A stretch of DNA of 64,000 nt from positions 32,315 to 96,314 of the forward strand of contig JAFEDI010000008.1 in the NCBI GenBank assembly GCA_018241725.1. Direction: 5' to 3'. Source of the stretch: Pseudomonadota bacterium. GTDB lineage: Bacteria > Pseudomonadota > Gammaproteobacteria > Burkholderiales > Rhodocyclaceae. This document shows positions 1 to 6,660 of the stretch, in pieces; the first letter of the stretch is position 1, and each line of letters begins with the position of its first letter. The notes below the pieces were generated by a model. The model made no database searches, was not told the origin of the DNA, and saw only the letters and a list, made by a program, of their open reading frames with translations. The position numbers and the translations under genes are program-made.

Positions 1-474
1 AAGGAGATGCCGATCTTGTTTCTGACCGCCAAAGACAGCGTTGATGACCGGGTCAAGGGGCTGGAGCTGGGCGCTGACGATTACCTCGTGAAGCCCTTCG
101 CCTTCTCGGAGCTCCTGGCCCGAGTGCGCACACTGCTACGCCGTGGTGTGAAGAACAAGGAAGTCGATGCCTTGCGAGCAGCCGACCTCGAACTGGATCT
201 CCCGCGTCGGCGTGTCACCCGAGCAGGTCGGCGGATTGATCTGACCGCCAAGGAGTTTGCCCTCCTTGAACTGTTGTTACGACGACGTGGCGAAGTGCTC
301 CCGCGCTCGTTGATCGCATCGCAGGTATGGGACATGAACTTTGACAGCGACACCAACGTGATCGAAGTGGCCGTGCGCCGCCTTCGCGCCAAGATCGACG
401 ACGGCTTCGAGCCCAAGCTGATTCGCACTGTGCGGGGCATGGGCTATGTGCTGGAAGAACAGGAGAGCGAATAG
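1..474 (+). CDS. OmpR/PhoB-family response regulator, 5'-truncated by window edge
   Basis: The open frame runs in from base 1, so the start codon and phosphoacceptor Asp lie outside the window. What remains is the second half of a receiver domain (LTAKD, then ADDYLVKPF with the conserved Lys) followed by a winged-helix DNA-binding domain ending GMGYVLE. The stop codon shares one base with the GTG of the downstream sensor kinase. Families with this layout (CusR, CopR, IrlR, CzcR) respond to copper, silver or zinc; that role is inferred from the heavy-metal type kinase and from the metal genes that follow. The exact metal cannot be read from the sequence. Confidence 0.93.
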   Translation, partial: KEMPILFLTAKDSVDDRVKGLELGADDYLVKPFAFSELLARVRTLLRRGVKNKEVDALRAADLELDLPRRRVTRAGRRIDLTAKEFALLELLLRRRGEVLPRSLIASQVWDMNFDSDTNVIEVAVRRLRAKIDDGFEPKLIRTVRGMGYVLEEQESE

Positions 475-1898
475 TGCGCACGAGCATCCGCCGCAAGTCC
501 CTGACCTTCCGCCTGACCCTTCTCTTCGCGGCGGCATCGACGGCCGTGTTACTGGTTTTGGGTTTGATCGTGGCCCAGTCCGTCGAACATCACTTCGAAG
601 AACAGGACATGGAGGCCCTGACCGGCAAGCTCGAGCTGATTCGCCATGCCATGGCGAAGGTCCGCTCACCCGCGGATCTGGCGGCCATTCCCCAGCAGAT
701 GGATGACTCGCTGATCGGACATCACGGCCTGGTCGTCGCACTCAAGGGACCGGATGGGCGCACCCTGTTTGCAACCGAAGGCGCACCTTTCCCTCAACCG
801 CTGCTGGATCGGGTCAAGACGGCCGCCGGGGCCAATCACCCTTACGTCTGGCAGGTGGATGGACAAATGCCTTTCCGGGGCATTGCGGCGGAGGTGCCGA
901 CCGGGGTGCCGTCGTGGCCGCCGGCCGTTGTCGCTGTCGCGACGGATATCTCCCATCACCGTAATTTCATGGACTCGTTCATGACGACCCTGTGGCTCGT
1001 CATCGTAGGCGGAACGGCCGCAACGGGCCTGCTGGGCTGGTTCGTCGCTCGCCGGGGCTTGGCGCCGCTTCGCGAGATGAGGCGCAGGGCAACGGAAGTG
1101 AGCGCCCAACACCTTGATCAGCGTCTGCCCGTCGATACCGTCCCGGTCGAACTGGCGGAACTGGCCGAATCCCTCAATGACATGCTGGCTCGGCTGGAAG
1201 AGTCCTTCACGCGTCTCTCGGACTTCTCATCCGATCTGGCCCACGAACTCCGCACACCGGTCAGTAACCTGATGACCCAAACCCAGGTGGCACTCTCGAA
1301 GACCCGAACGTCGGGCGAGTACCGGGAAGTGCTGGAGTCCAACGCCGAGGAGTTCGAACGCCTGTCGCGCATGATCTCGGACATGCTGTTCCTCGCCAAG
1401 TCGGAAAACGGTCTCATCGTGCCAGGCCAGGAAACCTTTGATCTGGCAGATGAGGTGACTGCCCTGTTCGATTTCTACGGGGCCCTGGCCGAGGAGAACG
1501 GCGTGACCCTCAAGCTGGAGGGATCGGGACGGGTGACCGGGGACCGGCTTATGCTCCGGCGCGCCATCGGCAACCTGTTGTCCAATGCACTTCGCTACAC
1601 TCCATCGGGTGGAGATATCGTCGTGAAGGTCAGCGCCGACACCGAAACCGCGCGCCTCTCCGTAGAGAACTCCGGAGAGCCCATCCCGGCAGAACACCTG
1701 TCACGTCTCTTCGATCGCTTCTACCGCGTCGATGCATCGCGTCGCCATTCGGGCGATGGCGCCGGACTCGGTCTTGCTATCACCCGTTCCATCCTCCGTG
1801 CACACCGGGGCGACATCGCGGGACGGACGGGAGAAGGCAGCAACACTTTCGAGATGTGGATACCGACATCGATCGTCACGCCCCACGGCACGGACTGA
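474..1898 (+). CDS. Heavy-metal-type sensor histidine kinase (CusS/IrlS-like)
   Basis: This 474-residue inner-membrane kinase starts at a GTG overlapping the regulator stop. A first membrane helix lies at about residues 13-34, a periplasmic sensor loop at about 35-165, a second helix at about 170-191 and a HAMP linker to about 243. The H-box (SSDLAHELRTP, His near 258) and HATPase motifs (NLLSNALRYTPSGG; GAGLGLAI) are intact, so it should autophosphorylate and signal to the preceding regulator. The periplasmic domain size and overall organisation fit CusS/CopS/IrlS metal sensors. The ligand is not determined; no CusCBA efflux genes are visible next to it. Confidence 0.93.
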   Translation: MRTSIRRKSLTFRLTLLFAAASTAVLLVLGLIVAQSVEHHFEEQDMEALTGKLELIRHAMAKVRSPADLAAIPQQMDDSLIGHHGLVVALKGPDGRTLFATEGAPFPQPLLDRVKTAAGANHPYVWQVDGQMPFRGIAAEVPTGVPSWPPAVVAVATDISHHRNFMDSFMTTLWLVIVGGTAATGLLGWFVARRGLAPLREMRRRATEVSAQHLDQRLPVDTVPVELAELAESLNDMLARLEESFTRLSDFSSDLAHELRTPVSNLMTQTQVALSKTRTSGEYREVLESNAEEFERLSRMISDMLFLAKSENGLIVPGQETFDLADEVTALFDFYGALAEENGVTLKLEGSGRVTGDRLMLRRAIGNLLSNALRYTPSGGDIVVKVSADTETARLSVENSGEPIPAEHLSRLFDRFYRVDASRRHSGDGAGLGLAITRSILRAHRGDIAGRTGEGSNTFEMWIPTSIVTPHGTD

Positions 1899-1919
1899 TC
1901 CGTTTGCAGGCTCACGGCC

Positions 1920-2312
1920 ATGATCTGCTCAGATGCATTCTCTTCCCCAAACGACCTTTTGCTTGAAGCGACGAGTCGTCGCCTGAAGGCCCTTGGACTG
2001 CAAACGCTCCAGGCGACGGGTTCGGGAGACGCCGAGACGGTCATGGCCTTGTTTGCCCAGTTCATCGACTGCGCGTATCGCAGCTACGCGTTAGAGGAGC
2101 GCTGGCTCAAGGCCTGTGCGAGCCCTGATCGGGAAGCCCATCTTCGGGAACACACCTACCTGATCGAACTGACCGCCGAGCTCTACATGAACCTCATGGA
2201 CGATGACCGACGGACCTGCGCTTCAATACGTCAGGTACTGCTGGAGGCCTTCATGCCGCACATTACCGCCTGGGACCACACGCTCATACTGAACCACCAC
2301 ACTGTGGCTTGA
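1920..2312 (+). CDS. Divergent hemerythrin-like protein with incomplete di-iron site
   Basis: This 130-residue soluble protein begins 21 bases after the kinase. Residues E59, H74, H78, H114 and D119 fall at exactly the spacing of the bacteriohemerythrin ligands E-x14-H-x3-H-x35-H-x4-D. The two N-terminal ligand histidines of that family would fall at positions 19 and 55, and both are Ser here. One iron site is therefore probably weakened, or the domain binds another metal or none. Same strand and short gap suggest cotranscription with the metal two-component system. Family membership is inferred from ligand spacing, not overall similarity. Confidence 0.6.
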   Translation: MICSDAFSSPNDLLLEATSRRLKALGLQTLQATGSGDAETVMALFAQFIDCAYRSYALEERWLKACASPDREAHLREHTYLIELTAELYMNLMDDDRRTCASIRQVLLEAFMPHITAWDHTLILNHHTVA

Positions 2313-2334
2313 TGAGCGAAGTGTGCTTGCTGCT

Positions 2335-2378
2335 GGATAGTATCCATTGCACACCTTCTCTTTTTTGATCTAGTATCC
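2335..2378. promoter_or_regulatory. Odd palindrome and repeated TAGTATCC boxes upstream of GNAT module
   Basis: GGATAGTATCC at 2335-2345 is a perfect odd palindrome. Its right half TAGTATCC recurs at 2371-2378, 33 bases further on, just before the small-protein/GNAT pair. This could be an operator for autoregulation of that pair; no regulator is assigned. Confidence 0.3.
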
Positions 2379-2428
2379 GAATGCTTTCCCATCGCGTGGA
2401 AGGCATTCTTACGTACGGTGCCTTTACC

Positions 2429-2638
2429 ATGAAACACTCTGCCCGCAGCCTTCTTATGAAGAAACACGCTTCGTCCCTCAAGGCGAAGAAGCGGCTTGTC
2501 GTGTCCGTGGAGTCTGTCCGGCCGACTCAGGCTGTTCAGGAGCGCGCGGTACATCTGGCCGCTGCGGCTCGGCGCGCCAAAGAAGCCCACTTCCTCGACA
2601 AGTACCGGATCGCGCTGCCCCCGGCTGATGCTGCCTGA
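2429..2638 (+). CDS. Small basic protein, possible antitoxin partner of the GNAT protein
   Basis: The frame can start at 2429 (69 residues), at an earlier ATG at 2381, or at 2456. The protein is Lys/Arg/Ala-rich with a helical middle (VQERAVHLAAAARRAKEA). It overlaps the following GNAT gene by 11 bases, an arrangement typical of translationally coupled antitoxin-toxin pairs. It shows no ribbon-helix-helix DUF1778 signature, which is the usual GNAT-toxin antitoxin fold, so the pairing is an inference from position. No convincing ribosome-binding site separates the possible starts. Confidence 0.45.
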   Translation: MKHSARSLLMKKHASSLKAKKRLVVSVESVRPTQAVQERAVHLAAAARRAKEAHFLDKYRIALPPADAA

Positions 2639-3191
2639 AGAGGGGTATGGCTACCTCCCGATCACGGAGGTGGAGCCCGCGACCCTTGGTGCATTCGCCT
2701 GCGGAAAGCCCCGGCTGGACGAGTTCCTGACCACACAGGCGCGGGTCTTGCATGAAGCCAGACTGGGCTTCACCAACGTGGTTTTTCATCAGCAGTTTGA
2801 AGGCCCGGTTGGGTATTTCACCCTCGCTAACGACGCGATCAAGCTCAATACCTCAGAGAAGTTCGACTTGGGGGTCGATGAGTACGTCGAACTTGCTGCC
2901 TTTCCCGCGGTGAAGGTTGGACGACTTGCGGTCCATCAGGACCTGCAGCGTATGGGGGTCGGCGCCGCCTTGATGGCGCTCCTGCTCGGTGACATTCTCA
3001 ATACGGCAGGCTTGTCCGCTGCACGATTGATCGTTGTCGATGCGGACAACGACGACGCGGTTCTCCGCTTCTACGAAAAGCTTGGGTTCGAGACCAGCCT
3101 GTGGGCGGAAGACATGGCGAAGAACCATACCAAGAAGGGCGCTCGGCCCGCTACGATCAAGATGCACCGGGACGTTTTCAAGGACCTCTGA
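2628..3191 (+). CDS. GNAT acetyltransferase of the TacT/AtaT toxin type
   Basis: I chose ATG 2628 because the similarity begins there; the frame extends upstream only as an antisense-like stretch. The 187-residue protein has the layout of GNAT toxins: FACGKPRLDEFL near the N-terminus, VGYFTLAND, the acetyl-CoA strand VGRLAVHQ followed by the pyrophosphate loop QRMGVGAAL, then VVDADNDDAVLRFYEKLGF. Members of this group acetylate aminoacyl-tRNAs and are encoded directly after their antitoxins. Here the upstream partner is a small basic protein of unknown family, so toxin activity is inferred. An ordinary acetyltransferase of another substrate remains possible. Confidence 0.8.
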   Translation: MLPEEGYGYLPITEVEPATLGAFACGKPRLDEFLTTQARVLHEARLGFTNVVFHQQFEGPVGYFTLANDAIKLNTSEKFDLGVDEYVELAAFPAVKVGRLAVHQDLQRMGVGAALMALLLGDILNTAGLSAARLIVVDADNDDAVLRFYEKLGFETSLWAEDMAKNHTKKGARPATIKMHRDVFKDL

Positions 3192-3196
3192 GCGCG

Positions 3197-3913
3197 TCAG
3201 CTAGGGCCAACAGGTTGCCCTCTCCCGTGAAAGGCCTCCAGGTAGGCTGACCATACGCCGTTGAGGAGTTGCCGGTAGCGATGTATGTCGCCCGGACGAA
3301 CGAAAAGGTCCTGCCCGAAGAGCGGCGTCCCGATGTCCGGTTTATGGACAATGACCGTCGGGTCATCGAGCGCATCCTGCTCCCAATCAGCCAGAAACAG
3401 ATGAGGCGCTGCCGCATAGAGTTCTTGAGCCGACGTGCCATCTCCGTGTTTGACGGTATTGGCCAGCAGACGGAGTTCATCCAGGCCAGAGCGCTGATCC
3501 ATGGTCAGTGCCGGATCCGGAAGAGCCTTGTCCCACGCTTTGAGCACATCGGGCCCGAACTTGAGCGGCTTTTGGTGTAGGACTCGAACGTGGAACGCCC
3601 GGACTTGCTGCTCAAACAGGTGGTAGAGACTGACCGCGAACATGTTCTGAAGCCCCTGGCGCAAATCGAGAACGATGTCGAAATGCGCTAACGACGCTTC
3701 GAAAGCAGCCTCATGAGCCATTTGCGGATCGAGCCAGTTGCCATCGTTGGCACAGTCACGGCTCGCTCGGTACGCCTCCTGTTGAAGCGCCTCGACTTCC
3801 GCGTGTACGGAGTCAAAGGTCGGCAGGAGGCGCACCGTCAAGGTCTCGACAAGTCGGTCAATCTGATTGCGGTACAGCTGTCGGTAATGTTCCAGTTCCC
3901 AGTGAGTCAGCAT
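3197..3913 (-). CDS. Hypothetical protein with HEPN-like motif
   Basis: This 238-residue protein converges on the GNAT gene with only five bases between stop codons. It is largely alpha-helical. The segment DELRLLANTVKHGDG near residue 150 resembles the RxxxxH-type helix of HEPN-domain proteins, although the Arg-to-His spacing (seven residues) is wider than the classic four to six. HEPN proteins are often RNases in defence or toxin modules, and the neighbouring GNAT pair fits that setting. I cannot name the family further, and catalytic activity is unproven. Confidence 0.5.
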   Translation of the reverse strand: MLTHWELEHYRQLYRNQIDRLVETLTVRLLPTFDSVHAEVEALQQEAYRASRDCANDGNWLDPQMAHEAAFEASLAHFDIVLDLRQGLQNMFAVSLYHLFEQQVRAFHVRVLHQKPLKFGPDVLKAWDKALPDPALTMDQRSGLDELRLLANTVKHGDGTSAQELYAAAPHLFLADWEQDALDDPTVIVHKPDIGTPLFGQDLFVRPGDIHRYRQLLNGVWSAYLEAFHGRGQPVGPS

Positions 3914-3955
3914 CGCCGTCCTGTCCTCGCCAAAGGCCGGGGGACAACGACGTTA

Positions 3956-5884
3956 TCACGATTGCGTGGCGGCCCGTTGCGACCTCAAATTGTAGGCGAC
4001 GCTTGCCACAATAATGAGCAGGATCAGGACCTGTGCGGTAACGGTCTGGATCGACGGGTAAACGCCAAGAACATCGATGCGCGGTATCGAGATAGGCGTG
4101 ATCTGCAGGATGCCGACCTTTTGCAGTGCGGCCACACCTTTGCCCATCAGAACGACGGCGAGCACCCCCACGAGGGCTGAACTGAAGGCAAAGAACTGGC
4201 TGATCGGCAGACGTGCCGCGGAGCGCAGGAGTACCGCTGCGACCGCCGCCAGGATGACGATGCCGGAGGCGAGGCCGGCAAGCAGATAGACGCCATTGTC
4301 CTGGGTCCAGAGCGCCGCATAGAAGAGGACCGTTTCAAAGACTTCGCGATAGACGGTGACGAACGACAGTACGAACAGCATCAGCGCCGATTTCTTGCTC
4401 AGCGCGGACGACAGTTTTTCCTTCACGTAGGTTTGCCAACGGCCTGCAAGACTCTTCTGGTGCATCCACATGCCCACGGCCAGGAGCACAACGGCGGCAA
4501 ACACGGCGGAAACGCCCTCCGTCATCTCGCGGCTGGCGCCGCTCACATCCACGACATAGGTGGCCACCAACCAGGTCAGGCCCCCGGCGGCGAGCGCTGT
4601 CATCCATCCCGCATGTACATAGGGCAGTACATCGGTCCGGTCCGCTTTTTTCAGGAATGCCATCATTGCGACGACCACCAGCAAGGCTTCCAGGCCTTCC
4701 CGCAGCAGGATGGTCAATGCGCCAAGGAAGGTCGAGAGGGCGTCTTTGGTGCCCCCCAAGGCCTCCTGCGCTTCATCGAGCTGGGCTTGCAGTTGCTGGG
4801 CAATGTCGTGGGCACGCTCGACCTGCCCGGCAGTCAGTGCATTGCGGTAGAGCCCCATCGTCTTTTCGATGACGTGGAAAAGCGCTTGATTCTTGGCGGC
4901 CAGCGCCGGCTCGACGGGCTCGAAGCCATCCAGATAGGCCGACAATGCCAGCTGCGAGGCCAAGCGTTCGTTTCCGTTGTCCAGCGCGACAACGCTCTCC
5001 CTCAGCTTGTCTTTCGCGATCTGTATGCTGCCCGTGTTTGACGTTGCGAGTAACTGGGGCGTGCTCCGTAGGTAGGCGGTGAGCTGGCGAGCGGCATCGG
5101 CGCCGACGGTCTTGGCGAGCGCTGCCTCGGAATGCTGGCTCAGCGTCGCCAGGGTCGGCACGGCCTCACGGAGGGCAGGTTGCGCGGCCCACAATTTGGC
5201 CCCTGCCTGCTGATCAGCCTCGGAGTACGACAGCGTCGAGGCGAAGTAGGCCAGTGCCCAGCGGTCTTCGTCCGAGAGCTGTACGAATCCCGGCATGGAC
5301 GTTCCCGCCACACCCCGCGTGATGATCTGCTGAAGCGCAAACACACTGCGCTCCCGGGCGCGTTCGTGGTCGGCCAGCGCGATGGGAGGTGGGTTCAGCT
5401 TGGCAGCGAGCGGGCCGTCTGCATGCCCGGAAACACCGTGGCACGAGGCACACTGGCTTTGATAGAGCGTGGCGCCCCGTTGTAGATCGGGCAACTTGCC
5501 GGGGGCCATCGAGACCGGATAGGCCGCGATGAGTCCGCCTGCCAATTTGCGTGCCTGTTCTCCCACAGATGCGGCCGAAGCCTTTTGTGCGATGAGCGCA
5601 CGTAGCGCCGCTGCATCGCTCGCCAGGGTCGGAGCGGCCGGCACCGCTGGCAATTCGGCCAACTGTCGTTCTGCGGCCTGTGCGAACTCCTGCATCTCGG
5701 CATACTCGGCTTCGCTGGCGACCTGTCCCTCCTTGACGGAACGGCCATAGTCGACGGCAAGGTAGTCCAGCAGCTGCCAGATCTGCTTGGTCTTGTCTTG
5801 CGTCGCTTGAGGCGCAACTTGTGCGATCGAGACCGTCGCAATCAAAGAAAACAGAACGATTGAAAGGAGACGCAGGGCTTGCAT
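3956..5884 (-). CDS. pbrT: FTR1-family metal permease with N-terminal cytochrome c domain (PbrT-like)
   Basis: ATG 5884 was chosen because it starts a signal peptide (MQALRLLSIVLFSLIA); the frame stays open 60 bases further up. The 642-residue protein has an exported N-terminal half with a CASCH haem site (C145, C148, H149) and a C-terminal FTR1 permease with the paired REGLE (395-399) and REVFE (513-517) metal-translocation motifs among about seven membrane helices. FTR1 proteins import oxidised iron; the cytochrome-fused form is also found as PbrT, the Pb(II) uptake protein of Cupriavidus. The gene lies next to a PbrR-like regulator and divergent P-type ATPase, matching the pbrT-pbrR/pbrA order. 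A Fur-like box upstream leaves an iron role open. Confidence 0.85.
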   Translation of the reverse strand: MQALRLLSIVLFSLIATVSIAQVAPQATQDKTKQIWQLLDYLAVDYGRSVKEGQVASEAEYAEMQEFAQAAERQLAELPAVPAAPTLASDAAALRALIAQKASAASVGEQARKLAGGLIAAYPVSMAPGKLPDLQRGATLYQSQCASCHGVSGHADGPLAAKLNPPPIALADHERARERSVFALQQIITRGVAGTSMPGFVQLSDEDRWALAYFASTLSYSEADQQAGAKLWAAQPALREAVPTLATLSQHSEAALAKTVGADAARQLTAYLRSTPQLLATSNTGSIQIAKDKLRESVVALDNGNERLASQLALSAYLDGFEPVEPALAAKNQALFHVIEKTMGLYRNALTAGQVERAHDIAQQLQAQLDEAQEALGGTKDALSTFLGALTILLREGLEALLVVVAMMAFLKKADRTDVLPYVHAGWMTALAAGGLTWLVATYVVDVSGASREMTEGVSAVFAAVVLLAVGMWMHQKSLAGRWQTYVKEKLSSALSKKSALMLFVLSFVTVYREVFETVLFYAALWTQDNGVYLLAGLASGIVILAAVAAVLLRSAARLPISQFFAFSSALVGVLAVVLMGKGVAALQKVGILQITPISIPRIDVLGVYPSIQTVTAQVLILLIIVASVAYNLRSQRAATQS

Positions 5885-5923
5885 GAGGGGTCTTACCGTG
5901 GAATGTCTTTTTTTGATTCTGCG

Positions 5924-5947
5924 TGCAAATGAGAATGAGTGCAATTC
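5924..5947 (-). promoter_or_regulatory. Fur-box-like sequence upstream of the FTR1 gene
   Basis: TGCAAATGAGAATGAGTGCA at 5924-5943 carries the GCAAATGAGAAT half typical of Fur boxes, with a poorer second half. It lies about 40 bases above the FTR1 start. Fur control is inferred only; the match is partial. Confidence 0.4.
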
Positions 5948-6055
5948 CTTTTCTCATGCGCAATCCTTCCCAACGCGAATCGCGTCGCTTCACGACACCT
6001 CACGCCTGAGACGCGGCAGATGATGGCCTGGGGTTGCGCAAGGCACCTTCAACCA

Positions 6056-6547
6056 TCACGCGCCGCCTCCCTGTCTTGGGGGCACATGCTGTCGCCCACC
6101 GGCATGCGTGGCGGCGAGATGGCTCTCCGATGCGGCGGGCGTGGTGAGCTCTGCCCCTCCATGGGATAGTTCGTTCAAGATCCCGCACTCGGCCGCTTGC
6201 CGGCCTTCCTCACAACATGCGCGCAACACCTGAAGCTGCGTTTCCAACTGCTGCAACTCCCGTATCCGCTCGGCAACGTGGCCGATATGGGCATCGAGCA
6301 ACGCGTTGACGTCTTCGCAACTCTCCGACGGAGTGTCCCTGAAACGCAGGAGCACCCGGATTTCGTCCTGCGTCATGTCAAGGGAGCGACATCGCCGAAT
6401 GAAGGCGAGGCGTTCGAGATGAACGGCATCGTAGATCCGATAGTTGCCTTCCGTCCGCGCAGCACGCGGGAGCAACCCTTCGCGCTCGTAGTAACGAATG
6501 GTGTCCACCGGCGTACCTGTCTGCTGAGCGAGCTGACCGATTTTCAT
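6056..6547 (-). CDS. pbrR: MerR-family Pb/Cd-responsive regulator (PbrR/CadR-like)
   Basis: The start at ATG 6547 (MKIGQLAQ) matches the conserved MerR N-terminus. The 163-residue protein has the winged-helix region (TIRYYEREGLL), the dimerisation helix and a metal-binding end with C77, C112 and C121, plus C111. The C112-C121 gap of nine residues is that of PbrR. H87 and H90 and a His-containing tail recall CadR, which uses such histidines in a second site. It should bind the operator in the 113-base gap to the divergent ATPase gene and activate it when Pb(II), Cd(II) or Zn(II) is present. Which metal is preferred is not decidable here. Confidence 0.9.
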   Translation of the reverse strand: MKIGQLAQQTGTPVDTIRYYEREGLLPRAARTEGNYRIYDAVHLERLAFIRRCRSLDMTQDEIRVLLRFRDTPSESCEDVNALLDAHIGHVAERIRELQQLETQLQVLRACCEEGRQAAECGILNELSHGGAELTTPAASESHLAATHAGGRQHVPPRQGGGA

Positions 6548-6609
6548 TGCAAGGCCTGAAGCCCGGCGTGGGCTCAAGAGGGATCGAGGAAGGTCGTCAC
6601 CTTACCTGC

Positions 6610-6640
6610 TTGACTCTGGAGTTACTACAGGGTTTCCAAT
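6610..6640 (+). promoter_or_regulatory. MerR-type promoter/operator of the P-type ATPase gene
   Basis: A -35 TTGACT (6610-6615) and a -10 TCCAAT (6635-6640) are separated by 19 bases, the over-long spacer typical of MerR-activated promoters. The spacer holds an imperfect dyad centred near 6624 (ACTCTGGAGT / CTACAGGGT), closely resembling the PbrR/CadR/ZntR operator type. The ATPase ATG lies 20 bases downstream of the -10. Confidence 0.85.
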
Positions 6641-6660
6641 GGCGGCAACCGGAGATCACC

